Positions 1 to 11,300 of a stretch of DNA of 64,000 nt are shown here, one piece after another. The notes under the pieces are model-generated. The model did not search any database. It saw only the letters and a program-made list of their open reading frames with translations, and was not told the DNA's origin. Location: the NCBI RefSeq assembly GCF_014109825.1, contig NZ_CP059576.1:1039001-1103000 (forward strand). The letters are read 5' to 3'. Each line of letters begins with the position of its first letter. The first letter of the stretch is position 1. Origin of the DNA: Legionella sp. PC997. Its GTDB lineage: Bacteria > Pseudomonadota > Gammaproteobacteria > Legionellales > Legionellaceae. The position numbers and the translations under genes are program-made.

Positions 1-1
1 T

Positions 2-1072
2 TTGGCGCCACATTGGTTCAATGGAATTTATGAATATCCTTTAGCAATTTTATTAAGCTTATTTGCTTTACCACAATTGCCCAAGAAAAATGGTTGGTGG
101 GTTCCTATAGCCGTTCTGATTATTTTGTTGCTTCATTACTGCCTCTCTGGTATTCATTGGCCTGGAGGTTTTTCATCTTTTCAAATATGTGCTCTTTTGG
201 CATTAATTATTATCGTTGTCTGGCAAAAAAGTAAAAGCAGTTTGATTGTATCTTTATTGATTTTATTTGGATTTATTTTCTTACCCTTTTCCCAAACTGA
301 AACAATGTTAATACAGGCTCGTAATTTTTATGGGATAAAAAAAGTGATCGATAAACAAGGTACACATGTCTTAGTGAGTCAGTCTACTGTGCATGGACTG
401 CAAGTTTTAGGAGAAAAACCGAAGGGGATGAGTACTTATTATGGAGCAATTAACCCCGTCGTGGTTGCCATGCAACAACAAAACAGCTCGTTAACAGTTA
501 CAATTATTGGTTTAGGCATTGGTACAATGCTCTGTCAATTTCGAAAAGAGGATAGGATCAAAGTGATTGAAATTGATGAGCAAGTCATTAATGTTGCAAA
601 AAATCCTAAATTATTTACATACTTACGCGATTGTTCAGGTGTAACCATCATAAAAAACGACGGACGATTAGCATTGGAGCAATTACCTGCACATTCCCAA
701 AATTTAGTGATTGTCGATGCTTTTAATTCAGATGCAATCCCGATACATTTATTGACTCTTGAAGCCTTTAAGTTATACCAACAGAAAATTACAAAAGACG
801 GTGGCATATTGATTCATTTAAGTAATCGACATTTGCAATTATTACCGGTAATTAATGCTGCAGGAAAGCTTTTACAGCTGAGGGTGCTTTATGTCCATAA
901 TAAAGGTGCTTTGGCATTGAATCAATTTGATTCGGAGTGGGCTTTGTTGACGGCGAATGACCATTTGGCTTTCCAAATGGTGAAAGAAACGAATTGGCAG
1001 TTTTTTACCTCTGATAAACAATTTTTATGGACTGATGATTATTCTAATATTATCCCATTGTTAAAATGGTAG
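2..1072 (+). CDS. Membrane-anchored spermidine-synthase-like protein (5' end outside window)
   Basis: The visible part has about four hydrophobic segments in its first 100 residues, then a soluble SpeE-like domain. That domain has a Rossmann SAM-type glycine motif (GLGIGTML, about residues 171-178), an acidic strand end IEID, and a DAFNSDAIPIHLLT segment matching the spermidine-synthase core D-A-F-x-x-D-x-I-P-x-H-L-L-T. Proteins of this layout are fused membrane/aminopropyltransferase-like proteins; the true substrate is usually unproven. The frame is open to the first base, so the gene probably begins upstream and more membrane segments are missing. It converges on parE with a gap of about 80 bp. 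Confidence 0.75.
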   Translation: MAPHWFNGIYEYPLAILLSLFALPQLPKKNGWWVPIAVLIILLLHYCLSGIHWPGGFSSFQICALLALIIIVVWQKSKSSLIVSLLILFGFIFLPFSQTETMLIQARNFYGIKKVIDKQGTHVLVSQSTVHGLQVLGEKPKGMSTYYGAINPVVVAMQQQNSSLTVTIIGLGIGTMLCQFRKEDRIKVIEIDEQVINVAKNPKLFTYLRDCSGVTIIKNDGRLALEQLPAHSQNLVIVDAFNSDAIPIHLLTLEAFKLYQQKITKDGGILIHLSNRHLQLLPVINAAGKLLQLRVLYVHNKGALALNQFDSEWALLTANDHLAFQMVKETNWQFFTSDKQFLWTDDYSNIIPLLKW

Positions 1073-1151
1073 CGGAACCAGGAATTAAAAATTAGGCAGG
1101 TTGAGAAATCCCAGTTCCATAGGTGGAAATGAAGGTAAAATTCAACAAACA

Positions 1152-3035
1152 TTAAACTTCAGCTAAGTTTCCTTTAGTTTCTAACCAAACCTTTCTATCG
1201 CCTGCCCTTTTTTTATTTAACATCATATCCATAATGGCTTCAGCTCCTTCCTCATCGTCCATAGTGAGTTGAACCAAGCGTCGGGTATTGGGATCCATCG
1301 TCGTTTCACGTAGTTGGATGGGATTCATTTCACCCAAACCTTTAAACCGTTGGACATTCGGTTTGGCGCGAGATGTTTGTGTCAGGTGGTTGAGAATCCG
1401 AGTTTTTTCTTCATCATCCAGTGCATAATAAACATCTTTACCTGCATCGATTCGATAAAGTGGGGGCATTGCAACGAACACATGCCCAGCTTGGACTAAG
1501 GGTTTAAAGTGGCGTAAAAATAAAGCGCAAATTAAAGTAGCAATATGGGCTCCATCTGAATCTGCATCTGCGAGAATACATAATTTACCGTAACGAAGCC
1601 CGCTTAGATCAGAAGAGCCAGGATCCACTCCTATAGCAACAGAAATATCATGAATTTCCTGAGATGCTAAAACTTGGGATGAATCAACCTCCCATGAATT
1701 AAGAATTTTTCCGCGTAACGGTAAAATTGCTTGGAAATCTTTATTTCGGGCTTGTTTTGCTGAACCGCCCGCGGAATCACCTTCCACTAAAAATAATTCA
1801 GCTTGGCTGAGATCAGTAAGCAAACAATCCGCTAACTTACCTGGAAGGGCGGGACCCTGACTCACTCGTTTACGTGCTACTTGTTTTGCTTGTCTTAAAC
1901 GTTTTTGTGCGCGATCGATGGCCAAAGAGGCGATTGCTTCACCTTGGTTCCGATGTTGATTGAGCCATAGTGCAAAAGCGTCTTTAACGACATTACTAAC
2001 AAAAGCAGAAATTTGACGGGAACTTAGGCGTTCTTTGGTTTGACCTGCAAATTGTGGCTCTTTCATTTTAACCGATAATACATACTGGCAGGGCTCCCAC
2101 AGGTCATCTGCTGTAAGCTTTATTCCTCTTGGAAGTAAATTTCTTAGCTCACAAAATTCTGCCATAGCATCAAATAATCCGGAGCGTAGACCATTAACGT
2201 GGGTTCCACCTTGAATGGTTGGAATTAAATTTACATAACTTTCACTAAAACCACTAATTGAGCCATTCGACCAAACCAAGGCCCAGTCCACCGTTGCTTC
2301 ATCACTTTTGAATTCACCTATGAAGGGTTCTTCAGGTAAAAAATCTCCATCAGGCAATGACTGATTTAAATAATCAATAAGACCTTGTTCAAAGCACCAA
2401 TGCATTTCTTCATTAGTTGCCTTATTAATAAAAGTCATAGACAAACCCGTACAGAGTACGGCTTTAGCACGCAACACATGGGTTAAGTGTTTTACGGAGA
2501 TACGAGTTGTATCAAAATACTTTGGGTTTGGCCAAAAACGGATAATTGTACCGGTGTCTCTTTTTTTAGTGAGACCTGTTTCATTTAACTCGCATAGTTT
2601 ATCGCCATTGGCAAAAGACATTTGGTACACAATTCCATTACGTTTTATGGTCACATCAAGACGGTCAGAAAGAGCATTTACCACGGAAACACCCACTCCA
2701 TGTAATCCACCTGAAAAACTGTAATTTTTATCAGAAAATTTACCGCCGGCATGTAATCGAGTCATAATGACTTCGACACCACTTAACCCTAACTGTGGAT
2801 GTAAATCCACAGGCATGCCCCGCCCATCATCTTCCACTTCAATAGAACCATCTTCATGAAGTGTTACTCGGATATGAGTTGCAAAACCAGCCAGTACTTC
2901 ATCCACACTGTTATCAATCACTTCTTGAGCTAAGTGGTTTGGACGCGTCGTATCGGTATACATGCCGGGGCGTCGTTGAACAGGTTCCAGTCCACTTAGG
3001 ACTTCAATTGCTTGGGCAGTATAGTTTTCTGACAT
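1152..3035 (-). CDS. parE: DNA topoisomerase IV subunit B (ParE)
   Basis: ATPase subunit of topoisomerase IV, which with ParC decatenates daughter chromosomes. The N-terminus has the GHKL ATPase signature (EVIDNSVDE, then DDGRGMPVD and GGLHGVGVSVVNALS), the transducer carries the lysine loop GQTKERLS, and the C-terminal TOPRIM domain has LVEGDSAGG and DADSDGAHI. At 627 residues without the long insertion common in gammaproteobacterial GyrB, ParE is the better assignment. parC is not adjacent. The ATG at 3035 has no strong Shine-Dalgarno in front, but MSENYTAQAIEVLSGLEPV is the normal ParE start. Confidence 0.97.
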   Translation of the reverse strand: MSENYTAQAIEVLSGLEPVQRRPGMYTDTTRPNHLAQEVIDNSVDEVLAGFATHIRVTLHEDGSIEVEDDGRGMPVDLHPQLGLSGVEVIMTRLHAGGKFSDKNYSFSGGLHGVGVSVVNALSDRLDVTIKRNGIVYQMSFANGDKLCELNETGLTKKRDTGTIIRFWPNPKYFDTTRISVKHLTHVLRAKAVLCTGLSMTFINKATNEEMHWCFEQGLIDYLNQSLPDGDFLPEEPFIGEFKSDEATVDWALVWSNGSISGFSESYVNLIPTIQGGTHVNGLRSGLFDAMAEFCELRNLLPRGIKLTADDLWEPCQYVLSVKMKEPQFAGQTKERLSSRQISAFVSNVVKDAFALWLNQHRNQGEAIASLAIDRAQKRLRQAKQVARKRVSQGPALPGKLADCLLTDLSQAELFLVEGDSAGGSAKQARNKDFQAILPLRGKILNSWEVDSSQVLASQEIHDISVAIGVDPGSSDLSGLRYGKLCILADADSDGAHIATLICALFLRHFKPLVQAGHVFVAMPPLYRIDAGKDVYYALDDEEKTRILNHLTQTSRAKPNVQRFKGLGEMNPIQLRETTMDPNTRRLVQLTMDDEEGAEAIMDMMLNKKRAGDRKVWLETKGNLAEV

Positions 3036-3401
3036 GGGTATTTCTCAAATAAAAGTTAGGTTTATTTTACCATATATTATGATACAGTAGGCGAAAGACG
3101 AATAGTTCCTTTGTAAATCTATTATAAAGATCCCCTGTTCTGCAAGCGGGAGAAACCAAGAGTTGTTATGGAGGCCTGGATTTGGCGAGTCTTAATCTGG
3201 GAGAGTAAAGAGGATTGCCTGGGCGTATCTTTGATTAACTACCACTAAGTTGAGGAAAAACTGTCTTTCCCGCTAAAGCGGAATCCATTTCTAAACAAGA
3301 CATCATGCCAATCGAAGAGTTAATTCTGCCTTCGAATGACAAAGAATCCTCAAACTAATGCGGTGATGCTATGACCAGGCCAGGAGCTAAATAGAAGACC
3401 T
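3036..3401. other. Intergenic region between divergent parE and ABC ATPase
   Basis: About 365 bp without a convincing ORF. It should hold both promoters, but no clean -35/-10 pair was found. An imperfect hairpin lies at 3267-3283 (TTCCCGCT/AGCGGAA), of the kind also seen near 44.95 kb. The rest, including G-rich stretches around 3145-3225, has no recognised structure. Confidence 0.5.
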
Positions 3402-5216
3402 ATGCAAAAAAACAGTGCTGCAATTCATCAACTATCTGTAGCTTTTCAACAACACCATCAAACGGTGCCTGCTTTGGATGAAGTCAGCTTTAATTTATAT
3501 CCTGGTGAAACCCTAGTTTTATTGGGTGAATCCGGGTGTGGCAAATCCCTCACTTCTTTAGCGTTAATGCGCTTGTTACCTAAATCCGGTGTTTATGGCG
3601 TTGATAGTGTAATCCATGTGGATGGGCAAGACATTTTGGATTTACCAGAACACATGATGCGTCAATTAAGAGGTCGCAAAATGGCTATGATTTTCCAAGA
3701 GCCAATGACTGCACTTAATCCAGTAATGACCATAGGAGAACAGTTAACCGAGGCCTTAGTAAAATGCAACTCATTTAAGAACCAAGAATTGCAAGATGCA
3801 TTATTATCTTTGCTTTATGAAGTGGAAATGCCTCAACCAGAAATTAAAATTCACCAATACCCCCATCAATTATCCGGTGGACAGAAACAGCGTGTTGTTA
3901 TTGCCATGGCATTGGCTTGTAAACCCGATATTTTAATTGCTGATGAACCAACCACCGCTTTGGACGTTACAATTCAAGCGCAAATTCTTGCTTTATTAAA
4001 AAAAATCCAAAAAAATCATGAAATGAGTTTATTGTTGATTACTCATGATCTAGGAGTAGTGAAAGCCATGGCATCACGCGTCTGTGTGATGTATGCAGGA
4101 CAAGTGGTAGCGCAATCCTCGGTAGAAGATTTTTTTTCGCGAGTGAAACAACATCCTTATGTACAACAGTTACTGGCTTCTATACCTTCTTTAGCAAAAC
4201 GCGAGGAACGTTTGTCAGTAATTCGTGGCTTGGTGCCTGCTTTAGATGAAATGCCTACAGGTTGTCGTTTTCATCCTCGTTGTATTTATGCTTTCGAACG
4301 CTGTCCGGTAGAGGAGCCGCAATTACAAAAACAACAGGGCCGATTGGTACGATGTCATCTCTATCCTGACCTCGAAGAGTTACCGCCATTACAAAAAAAC
4401 AAAATTATTTGGGATGTTGGAACTACAGAGACAAAATCCATACTAACAGTCAATGATTTATGCGTAAGTTTTATTCAGAAAAAAGGCCTATTCAGTCGTC
4501 ATAGAGTTTTATTTAAAGCAGTGGATGGTCTCTCATTTCGTTTATTGCAAGGAAAAACATTAGCTTTAGTGGGGGAGTCAGGATGTGGAAAAACCACTGC
4601 AAGTCGTGCATTGTTACGATTACTCCCCATTTGTGGCGGCGAAATACACTTTAAACAACAGGATGTGCGCGCATTAAAAGGGCGCTCCTTAAGAGAATAT
4701 CGAAAAAAAGTACAGATTATTTTTCAGGATCCTTTTTCTTCCATGAACCCGCGCATGACAGTAGGTGAAATAATCGCCGAAGGCATGCATGCCCAAGGGA
4801 TGAAGCGGTCAGTAATCAGCGCAAGACAAAAAGAACTACTGAATCAGGTGAATTTGCCAAGCAGCAGCTTACATCGTTATCCCCATCAATTTTCCGGAGG
4901 GCAACGACAAAGAATCTGTATCGCTCGCGCTCTAGCTACTGGACCAGAACTCTTAATTTGTGACGAACCAACCAGCGCTTTGGATGTTTCTGTGCAGGCC
5001 CAAATCCTTAATTTATTAAAAGAGTTACAGCAAGAAACAGGCATATCCTATCTATTTATCACGCATAATATGGGAGTGGTTTCCTATATCGCCGATGAAG
5101 TGTTGGTTATGAAGAATGGAGTGGGCGTCGAGTTTGGGAGTTGTGAATCACTTTTTAAATCCCCTAAAGAAGCTTATACCAAGCAGCTTTTGAATGCTGT
5201 TTTGGATGTTTTTTAA
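3402..5216 (+). CDS. Fused two-domain ABC transporter ATPase, oligopeptide/dipeptide (YejF/GsiA) type
   Basis: Energises uptake of peptides or similar solutes by hydrolysing ATP at the inner membrane. Two nucleotide-binding domains lie in one chain. The first has Walker A GESGCGKS (residues 42-49), signature LSGGQ (about 157) and Walker B LIADEPTT. The second has GESGCGKTT (about 391), FSGGQ (about 497) and LICDEPTS. Between them is the oligopeptide-family C-terminal motif ([16 protein letters not shown]), so the chain is a DppD-like half joined to a DppF-like half. At 604 residues it is in the range of GsiA/YejF fusions. No permease or binding-protein gene is adjacent, so its partners must be elsewhere and the substrate cannot be inferred. 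Confidence 0.9.
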   Translation: MQKNSAAIHQLSVAFQQHHQTVPALDEVSFNLYPGETLVLLGESGCGKSLTSLALMRLLPKSGVYGVDSVIHVDGQDILDLPEHMMRQLRGRKMAMIFQEPMTALNPVMTIGEQLTEALVKCNSFKNQELQDALLSLLYEVEMPQPEIKIHQYPHQLSGGQKQRVVIAMALACKPDILIADEPTTALDVTIQAQILALLKKIQKNHEMSLLLITHDLGVVKAMASRVCVMYAGQVVAQSSVEDFFSRVKQHPYVQQLLASIPSLAKREERLSVIRGLVPALDEMPTGCRFHPRCIYAFERCPVEEPQLQKQQGRLVRCHLYPDLEELPPLQKNKIIWDVGTTETKSILTVNDLCVSFIQKKGLFSRHRVLFKAVDGLSFRLLQGKTLALVGESGCGKTTASRALLRLLPICGGEIHFKQQDVRALKGRSLREYRKKVQIIFQDPFSSMNPRMTVGEIIAEGMHAQGMKRSVISARQKELLNQVNLPSSSLHRYPHQFSGGQRQRICIARALATGPELLICDEPTSALDVSVQAQILNLLKELQQETGISYLFITHNMGVVSYIADEVLVMKNGVGVEFGSCESLFKSPKEAYTKQLLNAVLDVF

Positions 5217-5333
5217 TCATCTATCTAAGTAAGTACTCTCTTTTTCCGTATTTTATTCATTAAAAATGTGATATATTTGCGCACTATTTGGATAATAAAG
5301 TCTTTGTATTTATTATTTGGGGGACATGGTTTC

Positions 5334-8300
5334 ATGAGAATCACTGTAGGCGAATATAGCTTTAATAATATCGAGAATTTTACTGCCTATTTAGAAAAGA
5401 CCTACGAGCAAGATAAGTTGGTTTCTGGCGAAGTCACTTTATCTGTGACGTGTGATGCATTTAACCAAGAAGAATTCAATAAATGGGTTGATTTCGTTTC
5501 AAAACCAGAACGTACGAGACTTTACAAATTTGAAATTAAACCACCAGAGACCCGATATCAACTTGCTTTTGATAATGCTTATTTGTTTAGTAAACGACAA
5601 AGATTTTCTCTCGAGTTCCAACAACAAGTAGCGGAGCTCTCTAACGCAGCAAATTTTTTTGATCCGCATACCAATAAAATACGAAAAGCGAAAAAAAATT
5701 GGATCGAGGGTATAAAAAGTCCCAGTATGGGTTTACAGCTCCAATATCAAATTCCGGTTCAACATGAAGCCCATCAATACCAAAAAGCGACGCTACGTAA
5801 GCGTAAAAATAATGATGAACCTTATCAACACCCAGAACAAGGTCCTTTGGCGCAAGTTCCTGACTTTGCGCCAGAAAATCCACGGACTGTTGTTGGTTCT
5901 TATCGCCAATTCAGTTTCTTGAAAAAAGATTTGGAAGCTAAGGCTCATTATAGGAAAGAGTTCAATAATTTATTGAATGAGAGTAGTTCGCCCGAACAAC
6001 TCCAAGAAGCTTTTCTTATCTTCTTGTCTGAGGTGACAGGAACTAATGCACCCCAATTGAAGAAAATAGAAAGATTACTCCAGACAATACCTTTATCTGA
6101 CCTTAATTATAAAGGTCTAGCTCAAGTGTTTATTCATACTGGAACGGATGGTGTTTTCCTGTTATTGCACCATCTTAAGGAATTACACGATAAGGAATTG
6201 TTGAAAGACTTTAATAAGCTATTTCTTGATAAACCCGAAGACTATCTTGCTCTAATGTCACGCCAAGGCTTGGCAAATCTTAAAAAGTTGAGTGAATTAA
6301 GCCCTGAACAGCACATATGGTGGACTACTTTAGTTTCTAAACATAAAGCAACAGGTGCTCGTACTGAATTTAACGATTTATTTGAAGCCTATGATTATTT
6401 TCTGAAAGAGCTGGAGAAGAATGAACTGACCTTACCTTTCTCCTCTACATTAGAAAACATTGATCTTATGAAGCCTGCCTTAAATCATCTACTGTTCATA
6501 ATAAATAACAGTAGTGATCCAGAAGAGCAATTGACTTGTTTAGATCGGTTAGATCTAAAAGGTGCCTATCATGCCAGTCGTTATAACGATTATAAACTAG
6601 TATCAAGGCAGATGAATTTAATAGCCGATATCGGTGAAGAAGACCTTGATTATTCAACCCCAACATTGCCTAAAGATCTGAGCGTTTGGTTTAGTCAAAA
6701 AGATCTTCCCTATGAAGTGGCTGTAACTCAATTCTATCGTTTCATTGGCACGCAGGAGTGGGCATTTAGTCTGGATGTATATCAAAAGATTGAGCGTGAA
6801 ATTAGTAACGATCGAAAGTGGAGTACCCAGAATAAAGTATTATTACTCAATATCGCTGCGTTAATGACAACGGGGCAGAAGGCATGTACTCAAACAGAAA
6901 ACCCTTATCCCCACTTTAAAAGTTTGCTTAACAAATTTTCGGCAATAGCCAATCACTTTGAGGAGCACAAAGACCAGGTATCAATGGTCCTTTCTGTTTT
7001 TTTAACTGCTCTAGGGAATATCAGTTGGGAGTTAATGCCTACTGCTGAGGAATTGGTAAGGCTTATTGATTTCCTGATACTCACCCAAAAATCGAACGTC
7101 GCACAATCAGAACAAGCACAGCGTGATTTTAATACAGCATGTATTCTTGCTTTGAATCTCGGGATGAAATATGGTAAAGCAGCTTCATCCATCTTCAGCA
7201 ATTACGAACGGCGTTTGGGTATAGAAGAAACTCAAACCGTACCCATTCAGAAATTTCCTTTTTCTTCGTTGCTTCAACATTTAGTTCCTCCTTCTAAATT
7301 AGATACTTTTTTATCTGAGCTTTTTCATGACCAACCTGAGTCATTATCTCCGTTTGTGACACTTCTCTCTTTTTTGAACGATGAAGTATCTAATGCATCA
7401 CAATATGACGAAGACGATAGTGAGTTTGAAGTAAAAATAAAGACCTTGGCAGAAGCTATGCACCTCTTGCCTGCCAAGCTTAGAGGACAACTATTAGAAA
7501 TTCTCATCGATATCAACATAGAAGCATCTTATCGCTTGCCTTCTGTTGCCCAATTGATAGAAATTGTAAATTCAGTGATTAAGGAAGCAGAGAAATTAGA
7601 GGGTTTACCTCAAGTTGAAGCGCAAAATAAGGTACTTCGAACAATGGTTTGTTCTAAATTGCCTGAGGTAAAAATAGGAAAGGATAATGTTAGCGAACCA
7701 GTAATTAATCTTTTTAGCATACTCGAACAAACTTATGATGATTGGCAACTCCAAGAGAGGTTTGAAAATTTTCCCGAAAAATTAAACGGATATTTGGAAT
7801 CCTGGATAGGTTCTCATCAAGTTGTACGGTGGTATTTGAGACAACGTCCTGTTAATGCTCAAAGAGTTTTCGAGGTTTTGGCTGAGGAAGAACAAGACGC
7901 AAAGAATTTATTAAGCAGTAAGTGGTTTTTATGGACTTTATCTGGATTTCCAGAAGAAAAAAAACAAATGGATGAGGTTTTGGGTACTGCATTTTTTATA
8001 CAGAAATCCTTCATGTCAGTTTTGAAACCCAAAATAGAGGCCGGTTGCCAAGCCAGTTTAAGAACCGCTATAAATACATTACAAACATCAAATAAAGAGT
8101 TTGACAGTTTTCTATTGAAGCAAATTGACGATTTAGACCCTGAACTACCTACTGACGAAGCACTGTTGAAATTGGAAGAACAATTAAAGGCAGTGAATGG
8201 ATTAATTAATTCCTTAATTCGTATTAAAAACCGAAGCAACATTGAATTTCACCGTTCTATTTCCTTACTAACCGATCTCATTAAGTCCACAGTATTTGAA

Positions 8301-11300
8301 AAAAATTCGCAAACAGTGGCTCAGATCACTAATTTACTGGATGCTTTAAATCAAGAAAAAACGGGTTCAGTGTCATCTCCCTTAGCAATTATATGCAAAA
8401 TATTAAAAGAAACACCGGAATACTCAACACGCCAGCTACAAAATGCCTTAAGCGAGGTTGCTTATCTAACAAAACACCGCGAAATTCTTGGGGAAGAGGC
8501 ATTCGAACTTCTATTGCGTGGTTCATTCAGCCATAATTTAACTCAGAAATCCTTATTCCCATTAAAAAACTTGATGGGATTGAAATGTTTAGCAGGTGTG
8601 GATAAACAGCAGTCTGAAGATTTGTTTGATGCGTTAATCAATGGAATAAAGAAAGCAGGTCCGAGTCTTAATGAAGGTTTACTAAAAAAAGTTATTAATA
8701 AAACAGTATCGGTTATTCAGTCGAAAGCCGAGGTGGTCTCACTGGTCCCTTTACTTACTTTATTAATGAAATCATGTAATACGTGCGCTAAAGATGAGTT
8801 AACACGTTATTACAATTTACTCTGTACGTTAGAACGTACAGATGATTCTGATTTAAGTAATTGGGCCAAAATATTAATTATATTGGGTGAGCAGACACCG
8901 GATGCAAATCTTCATCGCTTGTTGGAAGTTCAATCAGGACTTGAGTTAAATTCACTAAATCTTTCGGAGCTATCGCAATTATTCGATTATCCTCCTTATC
9001 CAGATCTGGAATCATTTATCGATGTATTACATGGATATGTTAAAGATCTTTGTGCTTATGCTGAGGCCTTTGATAAGGATCCTAAATCTGCCCGGGTACC
9101 GCAAAAAAATGCATTTAATATTATTTTAAAAGACACCAACCAAGTTCTTAATGAACAATTTGATACTTCGCGCGTTGCCAAAGTGATTACCAATATTAAA
9201 AATATTGTTGAAGGAACTGAGTTAAGTGATCAGGAGCAATATGATTTAGCACAACAAGTAATTTATATTAATTCAATAGGAAGAGAAAAACCTTTAACTT
9301 TAGCTGTAGGAAATGATCCATCAACTTATCAAATAACAGTCTACGAGGATTTGACCCTAGTAAGTCGCTCAGACTTACGTGAATTGTCCGATACTCTGAT
9401 TTCTGTACTTAGAACATCCCCTTTGGATGCTCATGAGAAATTAAAAGCTCAATTGAGATTGCTTGCTGTATTACGTGAACAGTACTCTCGAGCTACAGGA
9501 GTTTTTGTTGATACCACCCAGCTGATTGCTATTTTAATGGCAATAAAAAATCGGAACAGCAATATGCTGATGGAACTCAATACCGATGAAAGCAGGATAG
9601 CCACTGCATTGTTTTCTGTAATGCAATGGGTTGAGGCCGATGGTGGGTCTGTTGATGTCTGTGCCCCAAACCGTGATTTGATGATTCAGAGTTATCAACA
9701 GGATGAAGATTTTTTTGTTTCCCTAGGGATCCCTTCTAGATGTGTGGGAGTGAGTTCCCCCAAAGGAACTTATCAAGTGGGTGGAATAAATTATTCTACT
9801 ATAGGGGATCTGGCTTCATATCGCTCTCGTGCCAAAACCGAAAATGAAGACATGACACGTAATAAGGATGGTCATCCTGTATCGAGTAATTTAATCCTTC
9901 TTGGTTCTGATTTCTCAGAATTAGACGAAAAGACTTTGTTTCATCTCGCTCTTAAGTACGAAGGTGAGGATGAGAGCAGCTCTTATACCTGGGTTTATCC
10001 TTTAATTAATGAATTCATTAATCAAAAACGATTTAAAACTCTCGAAAAAGGCTGGAGCGAAGATCGAGATATAATCCAGTTAAGAGAGTTCCTAGACAGG
10101 CATGCGCCTACAGGTTTGCATAAAAAACAGTTAAACTCGTTACCGGATAAGAAATTTAGCCTATGGATTAATGCCGCTATAGAGGCACAACGTTTCATTG
10201 AAGGGGAAGATTTTATTATTCCTCCTTCTAAAACAGCACGGCATGTTGCTATTCCCTTAAATCAAAAAACCTCTCAAAATGATTTAACTTTTGTGACACA
10301 TCAATTTCTGCATGCCCGTTTGCAAAAGAAATATCCGGACTGGGAGTTCGTTATTGAACCTGAGCTCCACTGTGTAGATTATGTATCAACCAGGGAATGC
10401 ATTGAGCACTATAAAAAACAAGGACGCATTTTAAGTCTCTCGAACACTTTAAATCGAAAAGAGAGATTAGTGGAACAATGTAATAAATTCGATATAGATA
10501 TCGCATGCACCATTCCATCACATGTAAGAAACAAACGTGAGGAACTGACTACAAAATCTATTGCAAATAAAACAGCTCACCTAAGTGCTGTAAAAACCGC
10601 GATTAAGCAAGCACAAGCAGGGCAACCGATCGTCCTATTCGCGAACGATGTTAATGAAGTAAAATTTCTTGAAGAAAAACTAAAAAACCAATTTCGTAAA
10701 AGCCATATTGCAGCATTTACTGGTACTGAATCAGTGGCAGAACGAAAAAAATGGATGAATGAGCAGTCAGGAAAACCAAATACAATAACGATTACTATGG
10801 CTACACTGGCACAAAGCGCTGATTTTATAACTCCGCATCCAAAGGGATTTTTAGCGATTCACACCTCTTTAGATCTACGAGCAGCAAAACGAATCACTCG
10901 CTGTGTTGGTGGCGAGGGCAAGCCAGCTACCTATGTGGTACTTACTGAAAAACAAGACGCCTTCGTTCTTGAATCTGGATTCTATAGGACCCAAAGTGAA
11001 CGGAAAGAACTACTTCTTTCTTTGGCAGAACTGCAACGCCAACAAAATGAAGAAATTGCAGTGACCAATCATTACAAGCAAAAAGTAACCGACCTACAAC
11101 AAGTTGTTTTGCAACAATTCCAAGACTGGAAAGAGTTTTTACATCTTGTTTATCCAAAGTCCGAATGGCGAACACTAGATGCCGAGTTAGTAGTCCAACG
11201 AGAAGATTTGATTCGTTCTTTGAGAGAGCATTGGGATCAATGCTTAGAAAACTCTGATCCACGAAAAAAATACCCTAATCCATATATACGTCGTACCGAA

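Noticed and set aside
9500-10980. A functional second SecA translocase
   Set aside because: Walker A, DEVD and AGRGTDI positions are all replaced; the region sits in the middle of a 2767-residue chain, so ATP-driven translocation is very unlikely.
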